DNA of 64,000 nucleotides from Thermomicrobiales bacterium. GTDB taxonomy: Bacteria > Chloroflexota > Chloroflexia > Thermomicrobiales > CFX8. The position numbers and the translations under genes are program-made. Below, piece after piece: positions 16,934 to 26,719 of this stretch. The stretch is taken from NCBI GenBank assembly GCA_037045155.1, contig JBAOIG010000003.1:124001-188000 (forward strand), written 5' to 3'. Each line of letters begins with the position of its first letter. Position 1 is the stretch's first letter. Under the pieces are notes generated by a model. That model worked only from the letters and a program-made list of their open reading frames with translations. It had not been told where the DNA came from and searched no databases.

Positions 16934-18572
16934 CCACTTCGACCATCTGACCGTCGGTGATCTTCGCCGTCGCGAAGCCTGTCCCGACTACGGCGGGAAT
17001 GCCGTACTCGCGGGCGACGACCGCGCAGTGGCTCAGCACTCCGCCGGTATCAGTAACGACCGCGGCGACGGTGCCAAAGAGTGGTGTCCACGGCGGAGCA
17101 GTGGTCTCGGCGATCAACACGTCACCCGGGACGATCTTGTCGGCGTCTGCCAGACTGCGAACGACCTTCGCAGGTCCTCGGACAACCCCGGCGGAACCAG
17201 CCGCGCCGAGAAGCACAGACGGGTCGTCGGAGTCCTCTGGCTGCACGCCGAAGAACTTGGTGAGCGTTCGGAGGCCGGGATTGTCCGGCGGCGGTCCCGG
17301 TGGCTGTGTTCCGATGGCCGGCGGCAGCTCGACACCGTGATATCGCTCGATCTCGGCGGCGCGCTCCGCGACCGTCAAGCGGAAGTTCAGTGGTGTAGCA
17401 GCGCGAAGCGCGTCGCTGATCTCGTCGTGCGTCAGATGGACGACATCGGCCGGGTTGGCAATCGAGCCCGCGGCGGCCAACCGCTGGCCGGCTTCGACGA
17501 ACACTTGCCGGGCGTCGCTTGCTGCCCGGAAATCGAGCCAGTAGCCGTGATCCTCAGACAGGACGGTTCCAACTCGCGCGGCCCGCAGCAGAAACTCGAA
17601 CTGGTCTCGCACAGCCTGCGGATACATCTCCAATTGTTCTCGCGCTGCCGCGACGAGCTGCTCGCGTTCGGCGGCGAGCGCCGCCATCTCTAGCTCGGGG
17701 TTCTTGTCCGGCTGGGCCAGGTATCCCTTCATCATCTCGATCGGGGCCGACGGATCCTCGAACCACGACGGCCGGCTGACACTCCACCAGTAATCGCTAC
17801 GCCGACCGTACTCATCGAGATATGCGCGGAAGTCGGTGAGGAAGGCGCGGCTTTCCGGGGAGGCATCCAGCGCGCGAACCACCTGGTCGGCGGGCATTGT
17901 CTCCATGATCCGTCGCACAGCGGGTATCGACGAGGCCTTCTGGCTCAGTCTCCACAGCGCGAGATTCGATGCCACTGTCTTGTTGTCGAGGCCCTGCAGC
18001 AATCTGTATGGCTCAAGACGGTCGGCCCCGCCGAACAGCTCGCCGTAGAGCTCCTCAAACAGGCTGACCGGAACCATCGATGGCAGCGCAACCTCGAAGT
18101 GAATGGCGAAGAGCCGTTTGAGCTTGTCCAGCACTGCGTCGAGATGGTCGGCAAGCTCGAGTGTCGTCGCGCCGGCGAGGTCGAAGCGCTCCCAGGCATC
18201 GATGGTCTGCCTGATCTCCGGGAGCCATTCGGTATCCCAATTCTTCTGGAGCTGTCCCATCGATGCGCGAACCGTCTGTTCCGAGCGTTTCTCCATCGCT
18301 GCGAGCTCGTCGGGGCTCAACTGGAGCGGCATGAGCATCAGATAGTGGTGGGTCCAGAACCGCCGTGCCGATGCGCGCAGCGGGATGTCGTAGAACGTGA
18401 AGCCGTGGTTCATCCCGATGCTGTAGAAGATCCGGATCAGCGAGTCGTCCAGCTGCGGGATCGGATCGGGGAAATGCATCCGATCCTGAGTCCAGAAGCC
18501 ATCGGCGTCTTCCGGCCGCTCCCATTCGGCGGTCAGATATGGTGGCACTGGGATGCGTGTGGGGGTTGACAT
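16896..18572 (-). CDS. PEP-utiliser mobile-domain protein, rifampin-phosphotransferase C-terminal-like
   Basis: 558 residues. The last ~90 form a swivelling phosphohistidine domain with TGGVLSHCAVVAREYGIPAVVGTG; His515 is the predicted phosphate carrier. The first ~450 residues are helical and rich in Trp and Tyr, like the substrate-binding middle domain of rifampin phosphotransferase. The ATP-grasp domain that must load His515 is missing from this chain and is encoded just upstream (41-bp gap). PEP synthase is less likely because its C-terminal PEP-binding TIM barrel is absent. ATG 18572 has AAGGAGAA at good spacing. Substrate unknown. Confidence 0.82.
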   Translation of the reverse strand: MSTPTRIPVPPYLTAEWERPEDADGFWTQDRMHFPDPIPQLDDSLIRIFYSIGMNHGFTFYDIPLRASARRFWTHHYLMLMPLQLSPDELAAMEKRSEQTVRASMGQLQKNWDTEWLPEIRQTIDAWERFDLAGATTLELADHLDAVLDKLKRLFAIHFEVALPSMVPVSLFEELYGELFGGADRLEPYRLLQGLDNKTVASNLALWRLSQKASSIPAVRRIMETMPADQVVRALDASPESRAFLTDFRAYLDEYGRRSDYWWSVSRPSWFEDPSAPIEMMKGYLAQPDKNPELEMAALAAEREQLVAAAREQLEMYPQAVRDQFEFLLRAARVGTVLSEDHGYWLDFRAASDARQVFVEAGQRLAAAGSIANPADVVHLTHDEISDALRAATPLNFRLTVAERAAEIERYHGVELPPAIGTQPPGPPPDNPGLRTLTKFFGVQPEDSDDPSVLLGAAGSAGVVRGPAKVVRSLADADKIVPGDVLIAETTAPPWTPLFGTVAAVVTDTGGVLSHCAVVAREYGIPAVVGTGFATAKITDGQMVEVDGGRGVVRIISD

Positions 18573-18613
18573 CGAGCGATTCTCCTTGCGCTGATGATAA
18601 ACGGGACGCGGAT

Positions 18614-19585
18614 TTACGCTCCGGCCGCAGGACTCACGATATCCTGCGACGCGTGGAAGCCCTGGTTGGGGATCGTCGTGATCGGCCGACTCTGAAGGAG
18701 ATAGAGGACGCCGCCGGCGAACGCGCACTCGACATCGACAGGCCAGCCGAGGTGTCGTTCCAACGCAATGCCAAGTTGCGTCGCCTGTTGCACCTGGGCC
18801 GGCGCGAGCGATGGAACCTGCCGCAGCATCCGTGGCACATCGATCTCGCGCACTCCGCCGTGCGTTGGGATCGTCATCCGGTTCTTCGTCGCGATCCCTT
18901 CGTGGATGACCAGGCGCCCTGGCTTACGGATGGTCCACGTATCCGGCGTCACCGTGCCGCCCGCCAGGCTCTCTCCGAGCCCCCAGCTCGCGGTCAGCAT
19001 CAGCTCGTCCTGCATGCCGTTTACCGGGTTGGCGGTGAACATAATGGCGGACGTATCGGCCGGGACCAGCTGTTGCACCAGCACGGCCATACGGATCTGG
19101 CTGCTGGCGAGGGTGAGATCGTGGTGGCGCCGGTAGGCCAGAGCCTGCTCGGTGTGGGCCGAAGCCCAGCAGCGCTCGACTGCGTCGCAGATCTCGTCGA
19201 CTCCACGCACGTTGAGGAAGGTTTCGTGCTGGCCGGCGAACGAGGCGGTCTGGCCGTCTTCGTCGATGGCCGACGAACGCACCGCAACAGCGGGCAACGC
19301 AACGCCACAGCGTTCGGCGAGGATGTCGTAGGCCGCCGAGATCGCCATGCGGAGCGCCGGTTCGATCCGGTCGTCCGGATGGCACAGCCGGCAAGCAGCG
19401 GTCAGGCAGAAGCCGGGCGGGATCCGATGAATCCGGGCGAGGCGGCTGAGGTTGGCGGCCTTCGCGCCGACGTTGCTGGTGTCATTGGCGCGGGGGTCGT
19501 CGAGCCAGATGATGTCGGGTGTCGACTCGATTCGTTGTGGCCATGCCGTCGGATGGGTGACGATTCGTGGGGAGAACGAATCCAT
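18614..19585 (-). CDS. Stand-alone PPDK_N / ATP-grasp phosphotransferase subunit
   Basis: 323 residues covering one complete PEP/pyruvate-binding ATP-grasp domain: GAKAANLSRL (about 42-51), VRSSAIDEDGQTASFAGQ, SAIMFTANPVNG, SWGLGESLAGG and the closing LLQSRPITT. In PEP synthase and rifampin phosphotransferase this domain splits ATP to AMP and Pi and puts the beta-phosphate on a His of the mobile domain. Here the chain ends right after the domain; the mobile domain is the next gene. ATG 19585 chosen for AGGTG upstream and fit to the domain start. Preceded by a promoter and a 10-bp palindrome. Confidence 0.85.
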   Translation of the reverse strand: MDSFSPRIVTHPTAWPQRIESTPDIIWLDDPRANDTSNVGAKAANLSRLARIHRIPPGFCLTAACRLCHPDDRIEPALRMAISAAYDILAERCGVALPAVAVRSSAIDEDGQTASFAGQHETFLNVRGVDEICDAVERCWASAHTEQALAYRRHHDLTLASSQIRMAVLVQQLVPADTSAIMFTANPVNGMQDELMLTASWGLGESLAGGTVTPDTWTIRKPGRLVIHEGIATKNRMTIPTHGGVREIDVPRMLRQVPSLAPAQVQQATQLGIALERHLGWPVDVECAFAGGVLYLLQSRPITTIPNQGFHASQDIVSPAAGA

Positions 19586-19614
19586 ACACCTGCTCACTTG
19601 TGTGTAAGAACGAG

Positions 19615-19639
19615 CGCGATTGCGACTTACGCAATCGCG
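19615..19639. promoter_or_regulatory. Perfect 10-bp inverted repeat in the phosphotransferase leader
   Basis: CGCGATTGCG - ACTTA - CGCAATCGCG, 25 bp in all, ends 29 nt before the ATP-grasp start codon and lies downstream of the predicted promoter. It can act as a repressor site or, transcribed, as a strong hairpin in the 5' leader. There is no T-run, so classical attenuation is less likely. Confidence 0.65.
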
Positions 19640-19667
19640 TTGACTCAGGATGTGCGAGCCGTCTCTT

Positions 19668-19696
19668 GGTGTAGCGCCATTACCGCGAAAAGTCAA
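19668..19696 (-). promoter_or_regulatory. Promoter of the split phosphotransferase operon
   Basis: On the minus strand TTGACT (19696-19691) and TACACC (19673-19668) are separated by exactly 17 nt. The leader would be about 75 nt and include the 10-bp palindrome. Confidence 0.5.
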
Positions 19697-19763
19697 GAGG
19701 GGGCGAAGTCCTAATGTCGTGGTGGGACCCCGAGGGGCCGGCCATTCGGCAGCGCAGCCGGCT

Positions 19764-19793
19764 TTGACGCCGTTCCCTGGAGCGTGGTAGGAT
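19764..19793 (+). promoter_or_regulatory. rpsP operon promoter
   Basis: TTGACG (19764-19769), 18-nt spacer, TAGGAT (19788-19793). Transcription would start near 19800, giving an ~85-nt leader that opens with the hairpin at 19801-19815. Confidence 0.55.
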
Positions 19794-19800
19794 CAGTCGT

Positions 19801-19815
19801 TCCGGCGACGCCGGA
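19801..19815 (+). promoter_or_regulatory. Leader hairpin before rpsP
   Basis: TCCGGC-GAC-GCCGGA, a 6-bp stem with a tight loop, followed by GTTCTTGTT. It sits at the very start of the predicted rpsP transcript. It could be an attenuator or an RNA-stabilising 5' stem; too short to decide. Confidence 0.35.
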
Positions 19816-19883
19816 GTTCTTGTTATGTGCAATCAATACTTCGATCGCCTCGGGCAAACCGGGTTGAGGAGGGGACTGGCAGC

Positions 19884-20246
19884 GTGCTGAAAATGCGACT
19901 CCGGCGGATGGGCGCCAAGCATCAGCCAAGCTATCGAATCGTCGTCGCCGAGTCGTCGTCACCGCGTGATGGCCGTTTCGTGGAGATCGTCGGCATTTAC
20001 AACCCTCGCACGTCTCCGATGACGCTGCGGGTTGATGCCGAGCGGGCAGCGTACTGGCTGAAGGTCGGCGCGCAGCCGACTGACAAGGTTCGCTCGCTGC
20101 TGGTCCGCGCGGGCATCACCGAGGGCAAGCTCAGCCGCGAGGGCCTCGAAGAGGGCTACGTCACCGAGACGCCGCGCCGTGGCGTCGAGCCGAACGTCAT
20201 CCCCGCCGGGACCCGAGCCGATGCCGCCGAGCAGGCAACTGCCTGA
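19884..20246 (+). CDS. rpsP: 30S ribosomal protein S16
   Basis: 120 residues. A component of the small subunit needed for 30S assembly. The family core is clear: MRLRRMGAKHQPSYRIVVAESSSPRDGRFVEIVGIYNPRTSP, then AAYWLKVGAQPTDKVRSLL. The GTG at 19884 is preferred over the ATG three codons later because GAGGAGGGGA lies 8 nt before it. The C-terminal ~30 residues are a variable tail. First gene of the usual rpsP-khpA-rimM order. Confidence 0.96.
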   Translation: MLKMRLRRMGAKHQPSYRIVVAESSSPRDGRFVEIVGIYNPRTSPMTLRVDAERAAYWLKVGAQPTDKVRSLLVRAGITEGKLSREGLEEGYVTETPRRGVEPNVIPAGTRADAAEQATA

Positions 20247-20298
20247 TATCGGGAGCGCGAAGCCGCGCTGCCCCGGTAATTCTGCGTGATTCGACAGG

Positions 20299-20326
20299 CT
20301 GGCTACCGTCTTCGTGCGGTAGCCAG
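20299..20326 (+). terminator. Intrinsic terminator/attenuator between rpsP and khpA
   Basis: A perfect 10-bp stem CTGGCTACCG / CGGTAGCCAG with an 8-nt loop, followed by the T-rich TATTGTTGTT. It would end or reduce transcription after rpsP and lower khpA-rimM expression relative to S16. Confidence 0.75.
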
Positions 20327-20371
20327 TATTGTTGTTAGCGGCAGGTCTCCCGGAAGGGGACGGGCATCAGC

Positions 20372-20674
20372 ATGGAGGGCTCCGATATGGATTCGCACGC
20401 CGACTCCGAGGGTAGTGGCGCAGATGACAGCGCAATCGACAGCCTGGTCGCGCTAACGGAATACATGGTCGAGAACGTCGTGGAAGACGTCGAAGGCATC
20501 CAGATCATCCCGGAACGGCTCGGCTCGAATGTCCACATTAAGATCCGGGTGCCGGAAGAGGACATGGGCCGTGTCATCGGCCGGCAGGGGCGTATCGCCC
20601 GTTCGATGCGCACGATCCTGATGATCGCCGCGTCGCGAAAGGGTCTGCGAGCCAGCCTTGACATCGACTCCTGA
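20372..20674 (+). CDS. khpA: KH-domain RNA-binding protein KhpA
   Basis: About 100 residues. A single KH domain with the GxxG loop in GRVIGRQGRIARSMRTIL. In other bacteria KhpA (YlqC) binds RNA and pairs with KhpB to influence cell elongation and division. The N-terminal 25 acidic residues (DSHADSEGSGADDS) are an extension. The ATG at 20372 or the one at 20387 (GGAGG 8 nt upstream) may be the true start. Its 3' end overlaps rimM by 17 nt. Confidence 0.88.
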   Translation: MEGSDMDSHADSEGSGADDSAIDSLVALTEYMVENVVEDVEGIQIIPERLGSNVHIKIRVPEEDMGRVIGRQGRIARSMRTILMIAASRKGLRASLDIDS

Positions 20675-21266
20675 GCCTCCCCGCCATCGCACCCCCTGGC
20701 GTGACGCCGGCACAGCCGCCCGACCTGCATCGCCGACGAACCCGGACCCATCGGCCCCGCCCAGCGAGGTGTTTCTCTCGATCGGGCGGATCGTTGCTGC
20801 GCACGGCATCGGCGGAGAGATCAAGATGGACGTCTATTCCGATGCTCCCGAACGCCTCATCAAGCTCCGTCGAGTCTATTTCAACGATGACCCGGCGCCA
20901 CACGCGTTGACGGGCATCCGGCTGCATGGCCGGCAGGCACTCTTGCGCTTCGCGGATGTCACGACTCGCGATGGGGCAGAAGCGTTGCGCGGGACGATCG
21001 TGCGGATTTCCGGATCGCAGCTTCGCTCTCTGGAGCCGGACGAGCTCTTCCACTACCAGCTTATCGGCCTGTCGGTCTACCTCGAATCTGCCGAGAAGAT
21101 CGGCGCGCTCGTTGAGATCATCGATTCTGGCGAGGTGGATATCTACGTCGTGCGCGACGAGCACGGCCGCGAACACCTCTTCCCGGCTCTCAAGAGCGTC
21201 GTGCTGGAGATTGACCCCGAGCACGACCGCGTCGTCGTTCGCCCCCAGGAGTGGGAAGAGGAGTAG
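20658..21266 (+). CDS. rimM: 16S rRNA maturation factor RimM
   Basis: 202 residues. RimM binds S19 and the 30S head during late assembly. Features: FLSIGRIVAAHGIGGEIKMDVYSD (N-terminal barrel), LEPDELFHYQLIGLSVYLES, and the PRC-type C-terminal domain ending AVVLEIDPEHDRVVVRP-like (here VVLEIDPEHDRVVV). The TTG at 20658 gives overlap with khpA, and a start further in is possible because the first ~35 residues are Pro/Arg-rich and not conserved. trmD and rplS, which normally follow, are absent; the next gene is on the other strand. Confidence 0.92.
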   Translation: MTSTPEPPRHRTPWRDAGTAARPASPTNPDPSAPPSEVFLSIGRIVAAHGIGGEIKMDVYSDAPERLIKLRRVYFNDDPAPHALTGIRLHGRQALLRFADVTTRDGAEALRGTIVRISGSQLRSLEPDELFHYQLIGLSVYLESAEKIGALVEIIDSGEVDIYVVRDEHGREHLFPALKSVVLEIDPEHDRVVVRPQEWEEE

Positions 21267-21277
21267 CGGCCGCGCTG

Positions 21278-22138
21278 CTATTCTTCGCCTGCCGCGATTG
21301 GCAAGTCCGGCCGGTTGCCCCACTCTGCCCATGAACCGTCGTAGACCCTGATGTTGTCGTAGCCGGCCATCTTGAGCGCAATGGCGGCATGGGCCGCGCG
21401 CACCGCGCCCTGGCAATAGGTGATGATCGGCGTGTCGGGAGTCAATCCCACGCTCGCGGCGCGTTCGGCCAGCACCTCCGGCGAGCGGAAGCGCCGGTCG
21501 CCATCCCAATCGAGGTTGTCCTGCCAGAACAGCCATGTCGCGCCGGGCACGCGTCCGCCCCGCGCGGCGCGGATTTCTTCGCCGGTATATTCGCTCCAGC
21601 GCCGGACATCGAGGATGACGGTCTCGGGGTTCGAGATTGCGGCGTTGACGTCGCTCCAGTCGGCGACGAGGCCGGGCCGGGCCTGGTTCGGATCGATCGT
21701 GAACCTGGCGCCGGTTGTATCGATCGATCGAGGCGCGTCGGCGGTCACCGGCTGGCCTTCCTGGATCCAGGCCATCCAGCCGCCGTCGAGGATGCGCATC
21801 TGCTCGCCGTGGCCGTAGCGGGCCAGCACGAGCCACAGCCGCGCGGCGAAGTGGCCACCCTCCTGGTCGTAGCCAACGATGCGCGTGTCGTCTCCGATGC
21901 CGAGCTTCTCCATCATTGCGGCAACCTGCTGCGGCGGGGCGATCATGTTCTCGACGCGGTGGTCGGGGTCAGACAGGTCGCGCGACCAGTTGAGGTGGAC
22001 CGCGCCGGGGATGTGGCTATCGCGATACGCCTCTTCCATGTCCTCATCGAACGCGTATCGGCAATCGACGACACGGATATTCGCGTCGTCGAGGTGTTCG
22101 ACGAGCCACTGGGTCGAGACGAGAAACTCGTGATCCAT
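21278..22138 (-). CDS. Thiosulfate/3-mercaptopyruvate sulfurtransferase (double rhodanese)
   Basis: 286 residues, two rhodanese domains. The C-terminal domain has the active Cys242 in TYCQGAVRA; the N-terminal domain has no Cys at the equivalent place (GYDQEGG) and is structural, as usual. It should move sulfane sulfur from thiosulfate or mercaptopyruvate to an acceptor. The C-terminal active loop CQGAVR is closer to thiosulfate-type than to the CGSGVT of mercaptopyruvate enzymes, so substrate preference is open. GGAGG before the ATG. Confidence 0.9.
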   Translation of the reverse strand: MDHEFLVSTQWLVEHLDDANIRVVDCRYAFDEDMEEAYRDSHIPGAVHLNWSRDLSDPDHRVENMIAPPQQVAAMMEKLGIGDDTRIVGYDQEGGHFAARLWLVLARYGHGEQMRILDGGWMAWIQEGQPVTADAPRSIDTTGARFTIDPNQARPGLVADWSDVNAAISNPETVILDVRRWSEYTGEEIRAARGGRVPGATWLFWQDNLDWDGDRRFRSPEVLAERAASVGLTPDTPIITYCQGAVRAAHAAIALKMAGYDNIRVYDGSWAEWGNRPDLPIAAGEE

Positions 22139-22286
22139 CGCGGTTACCTCCGAATGTGTGACATCTGGCGAGCCTGACGGTGTCGTGTGGCGGAATGAAG
22201 GTCGCGAGACGAACTCGGCGGCGAACCGTGTGTCGCCGCCGCCTTAGTATGGCACTGGTTCTGGCAGTGCGCTGAGCTCTCAGTCG

Positions 22287-23873
<1,587 letters not shown>

Positions 23874-24037
23874 TGTCTGTCTTTCCGGTGCTTCGGGTTC
23901 GATGTGGATGTGAGTTCGGTTTCGTGATGGTCAGACGCCATGCGATAAATGGTACATGGCATACGCACATACCGCGTACGTCGATTTGTCCTACGTAACC
24001 ATAATCTAAACCAATGCTGGCGATCTGCGCTCTGTGG

Positions 24038-26035
24038 TTAGCGTGAATCGACGCTGATCCGCCCCTCGACGACATGCACCGTACCGACAGGGAGCATATT
24101 ATCGACCGCGGCGCTGCCATCGGGCAGGTACGCCGGCAGTCGCTCTCCGGTTCCAATGCGCTGCATGCCCACATGGACGGTGTAGGCGCCGTCATTCGGG
24201 ACGGGAAAAGCCACCGAGTCGGCGATCTTGTCGCCAGCCTGCCAGAGGCGTGGCGCGGACATGCCGCCGAGAGCGTAGCCGACGTGTTGATAAATCAGGT
24301 GATTGGCGTCGTCACGGACCTCAATCACCGTTTCGGCGTTCTCATCGAGCGCACCGACGACATTCCAGGTGACAAAGACCGTCAGCAATTCTGGATTCGC
24401 TTTCGTGCGCGCCGCGCGGATGGAATCCAGCCAGGTGTTGCCGTCGATGCTACCCGGACTGGTGAGTAATTGCGTCGCTGCGTCTGGCGTCAAGCGGCCG
24501 ACTTCCCGGACGGTGTAATGGTCACTGGTTGGAGTTACCGTCACCAATCGGTATCCCTCGCGAAGCAGACTGTCCATTTGTCCGGGTGTCGTGTCTACCC
24601 CGTGTGGGCCGAACGAGAAGGGACCCCCAGCTACGTCTGGCTGCCACGAGACCGACTGCACGTCAGCATGAGCCATCTGGCTTGAGTTGACGTAAACGAC
24701 TCCATCCAGGCCGAGGTAGAACGGCACGACCTGAATACCAAAATGGCCGTAGCGATATTCATATCCCCCCAGGGCGAACCACGATGGCATATTGGCGACG
24801 ACGATCCGCTGACCTCGATACTGTTCGCCGAGCCGGACGATCGAACCGATCGTTGCGCTGCCGCTCTCGAACATATCGAGCCGGACGTTGACGAAGCGCC
24901 ACGACTGCACGACGACACTGAACAATAGCGCTGTCGAGGCGATACGCCAGACAAGCGTGGCGTGCCGATTGCCGAAATCGAGCGACGGCAGCAAGCCCCA
25001 GAATAGCGCCGCCCCGATCATCACGAGATAGAGCAGGCGTGGCCCGTTCTCGACATACCCCCACGACAACCGCAACATTGATGGCAGTGCTGCGACAGTG
25101 CCAATCGCCAATCCAGCCAGCGGAAGGACCACGATCCAGCGATTCTCTGTTCGCTTCATAGCAAACCAATACGCGAGCAGCCCGAGCATGATCGCGGCGA
25201 TGCCAGCCCGCAGGATGCCAACGGAAACACCCAGATGATCTTCAAGCCAGATGAGTTGCGCCGAGACCGGGTAGGTGAAGCCCTGCAGGAAGAACAACGC
25301 TTTTGGCCCGGCTTCGGCGAGGTTCGTCTGTTCAGTGGACGGCAGCTTGTCGATCGTTGACCAGACAAGGAAGAATGCACCTGCCGCAGCAATATGGGCG
25401 AGCGGCCAGAGCGATGGTCGACGATCGGACTGCCTCAACATGACCACCGCCTCAAGCCCAACGATGAGCGGTGCGACAACGACGCCCGACTCGTGCGACC
25501 AGAGCGCGAGGATCGACATCATCAGCGCGCCAGCATGGAGGTAGCGAGCTTGGCCCGAGTCGTCATGTAGCCGCGCAACGGCGTACAGGTTCAGGCTCGC
25601 CAGCAGGAACAGACCGGCCAGGACGTGTGCTGTTGGCCCGATGATCGGAAGCACCTGATAGTGAAACGGCGCGGTGAGAAACAGGACCATGGGTACGAGC
25701 GCCCAACAACCTGTCCCAAGTCGCCGGAGGAGCAGGTAGATCAGCCAGCCAGATACGGCGTGAGCGATGAGCGGAATCAGATGCAGTGTTGTGTGGTCGA
25801 AGTGACCCTGCACTCCGCGCAGCAACTTCCAGATGACGAACGGAATTGGTCGATAGTACTGATAACCTTCGGACGATGACAACAACGCCCAGTAGCTCCG
25901 ACTCTCGGCGCGTGTCAGATCGATTGGGTCATCAAAGAAGAAGGCCAGGGGGATAACACGACTGTAGATCGCCAGGACAGCGGCGATTGCAATGCTGAGT
26001 GGCAGCAGGTATACGCGAACAATCGAACTGCGCAC
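24038..26035 (-). CDS. GT-C-like polytopic membrane protein
   Basis: About 665 residues. Some 11-12 transmembrane segments fill the first ~430 residues, followed by a ~230-residue extracytoplasmic tail. Just after the first helix is FFFDDPIDL (Asp35, Asp36), the acidic pair expected in the first outer loop of GT-C glycosyltransferases that use polyprenyl-phosphate sugars, so O-mannosylation or glycan assembly is possible. I use the GTG at 26035 (G-rich site before it), as the first 45 residues of the longer frame are not membrane-like. Starts the accessory block after ffh. Family not identified firmly. Confidence 0.7.
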   Translation of the reverse strand: MRSSIVRVYLLPLSIAIAAVLAIYSRVIPLAFFFDDPIDLTRAESRSYWALLSSSEGYQYYRPIPFVIWKLLRGVQGHFDHTTLHLIPLIAHAVSGWLIYLLLRRLGTGCWALVPMVLFLTAPFHYQVLPIIGPTAHVLAGLFLLASLNLYAVARLHDDSGQARYLHAGALMMSILALWSHESGVVVAPLIVGLEAVVMLRQSDRRPSLWPLAHIAAAGAFFLVWSTIDKLPSTEQTNLAEAGPKALFFLQGFTYPVSAQLIWLEDHLGVSVGILRAGIAAIMLGLLAYWFAMKRTENRWIVVLPLAGLAIGTVAALPSMLRLSWGYVENGPRLLYLVMIGAALFWGLLPSLDFGNRHATLVWRIASTALLFSVVVQSWRFVNVRLDMFESGSATIGSIVRLGEQYRGQRIVVANMPSWFALGGYEYRYGHFGIQVVPFYLGLDGVVYVNSSQMAHADVQSVSWQPDVAGGPFSFGPHGVDTTPGQMDSLLREGYRLVTVTPTSDHYTVREVGRLTPDAATQLLTSPGSIDGNTWLDSIRAARTKANPELLTVFVTWNVVGALDENAETVIEVRDDANHLIYQHVGYALGGMSAPRLWQAGDKIADSVAFPVPNDGAYTVHVGMQRIGTGERLPAYLPDGSAAVDNMLPVGTVHVVEGRISVDSR

Positions 26036-26197
26036 TGCTTGGCCCCCAGTCGAAGTTAGCCGGGCAGGCAATGTATGTGGCAGAACGAACGGGCCCGGTG
26101 ATGTGTGCGTGAACTGCCAGAAAGGATGACACCTGCGCGGGCGGAGGGCAAGTGCCGGTGCACTTCCCACATCAGTCTGTCGTGTCTTCGACGCGTG

Positions 26198-26410
26198 CTA
26201 CCCGACGTTCGGATCGCCTTTGCTCATCGTTTCCATGAGGCCGACCATCGGGTTCCCGAGGTGCCCGGGGACGAACTCAGTGAACCACGGGCCGATCTGC
26301 CTAGTCTTGACGTCGGGATGCGTCTGCCCGGGCGGGTAGTCCACGTCAGCACTCACCCGATGCCCCGGGAATCGTCGTCCCACAAAGGTCACGCTTACCA
26401 GAATGTCCGA
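26198..26410 (-). pseudogene. Unrecognised gene fragment, 5'-truncated
   Basis: The minus frame from about 26410 down to the TAG at 26198 reads SDILVSVTFVGRRFPGHRVS...MSKGDPNVG with strongly G/C third positions, as real coding sequence here would. Upstream (to 26536) the frame stays open but third positions become mixed and the plus strand takes over with a different coding-like frame. It therefore looks like the C-terminal ~70 residues of a lost gene. Family not recognised. It could also be a short intact gene. Confidence 0.4.
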
Positions 26411-26412
26411 AT

Positions 26413-26664
26413 TTGGGGCGTTTGTGCGTCTACATAGTGGGAGGAAATTCAGGCTCGAACACTTGCCACGGCTACTGGTCGCAGCAGCCGCAAACTGGTT
26501 CATGTTGGATTCCTGGACCAACGTGGAACCCAACACTGTGTAGCAGTGTCATCTACGGGCCGAAGCTTTGGCAGTACCGAATCGGCTGCCCGCCCTACGA
26601 CTACAACATGTCAACGCCAGCCAACGGCGACGATGAGACCTACTACATGCTCTACATCTACTAG
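26413..26664 (+). pseudogene. Unrecognised secreted-protein C-terminal fragment
   Basis: The plus frame to the TAG at 26662-26664 reads GYWSQQPQTGSCWIPG...LWQYRIGCPPYDYN...ETYYMLYIY, with high G/C at third positions from about 26450. It is rich in Cys, Trp and Tyr like extracellular domains. No signal peptide or ribosome-binding site precedes it, and stops lie upstream at 26281 and 26302. It looks like a 3' remnant facing the minus fragment at 26198-26410 head to head. Composition is like the 28123 secreted protein, but I could not align them. Confidence 0.4.
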
Positions 26665-26719
26665 CTGTCCGCGACATCAGTGCACTGGGCCTGCGGAGTT
26701 CCACGAGAGGTTGCTGGTG

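Noticed and set aside
16896..18572. PEP synthase (ppsA) as the identity of the swivelling-domain gene
   Set aside because: The C-terminal PEP-binding TIM barrel after the His domain is missing and the ATP-grasp part is a separate gene, so PEP synthase activity is unlikely.
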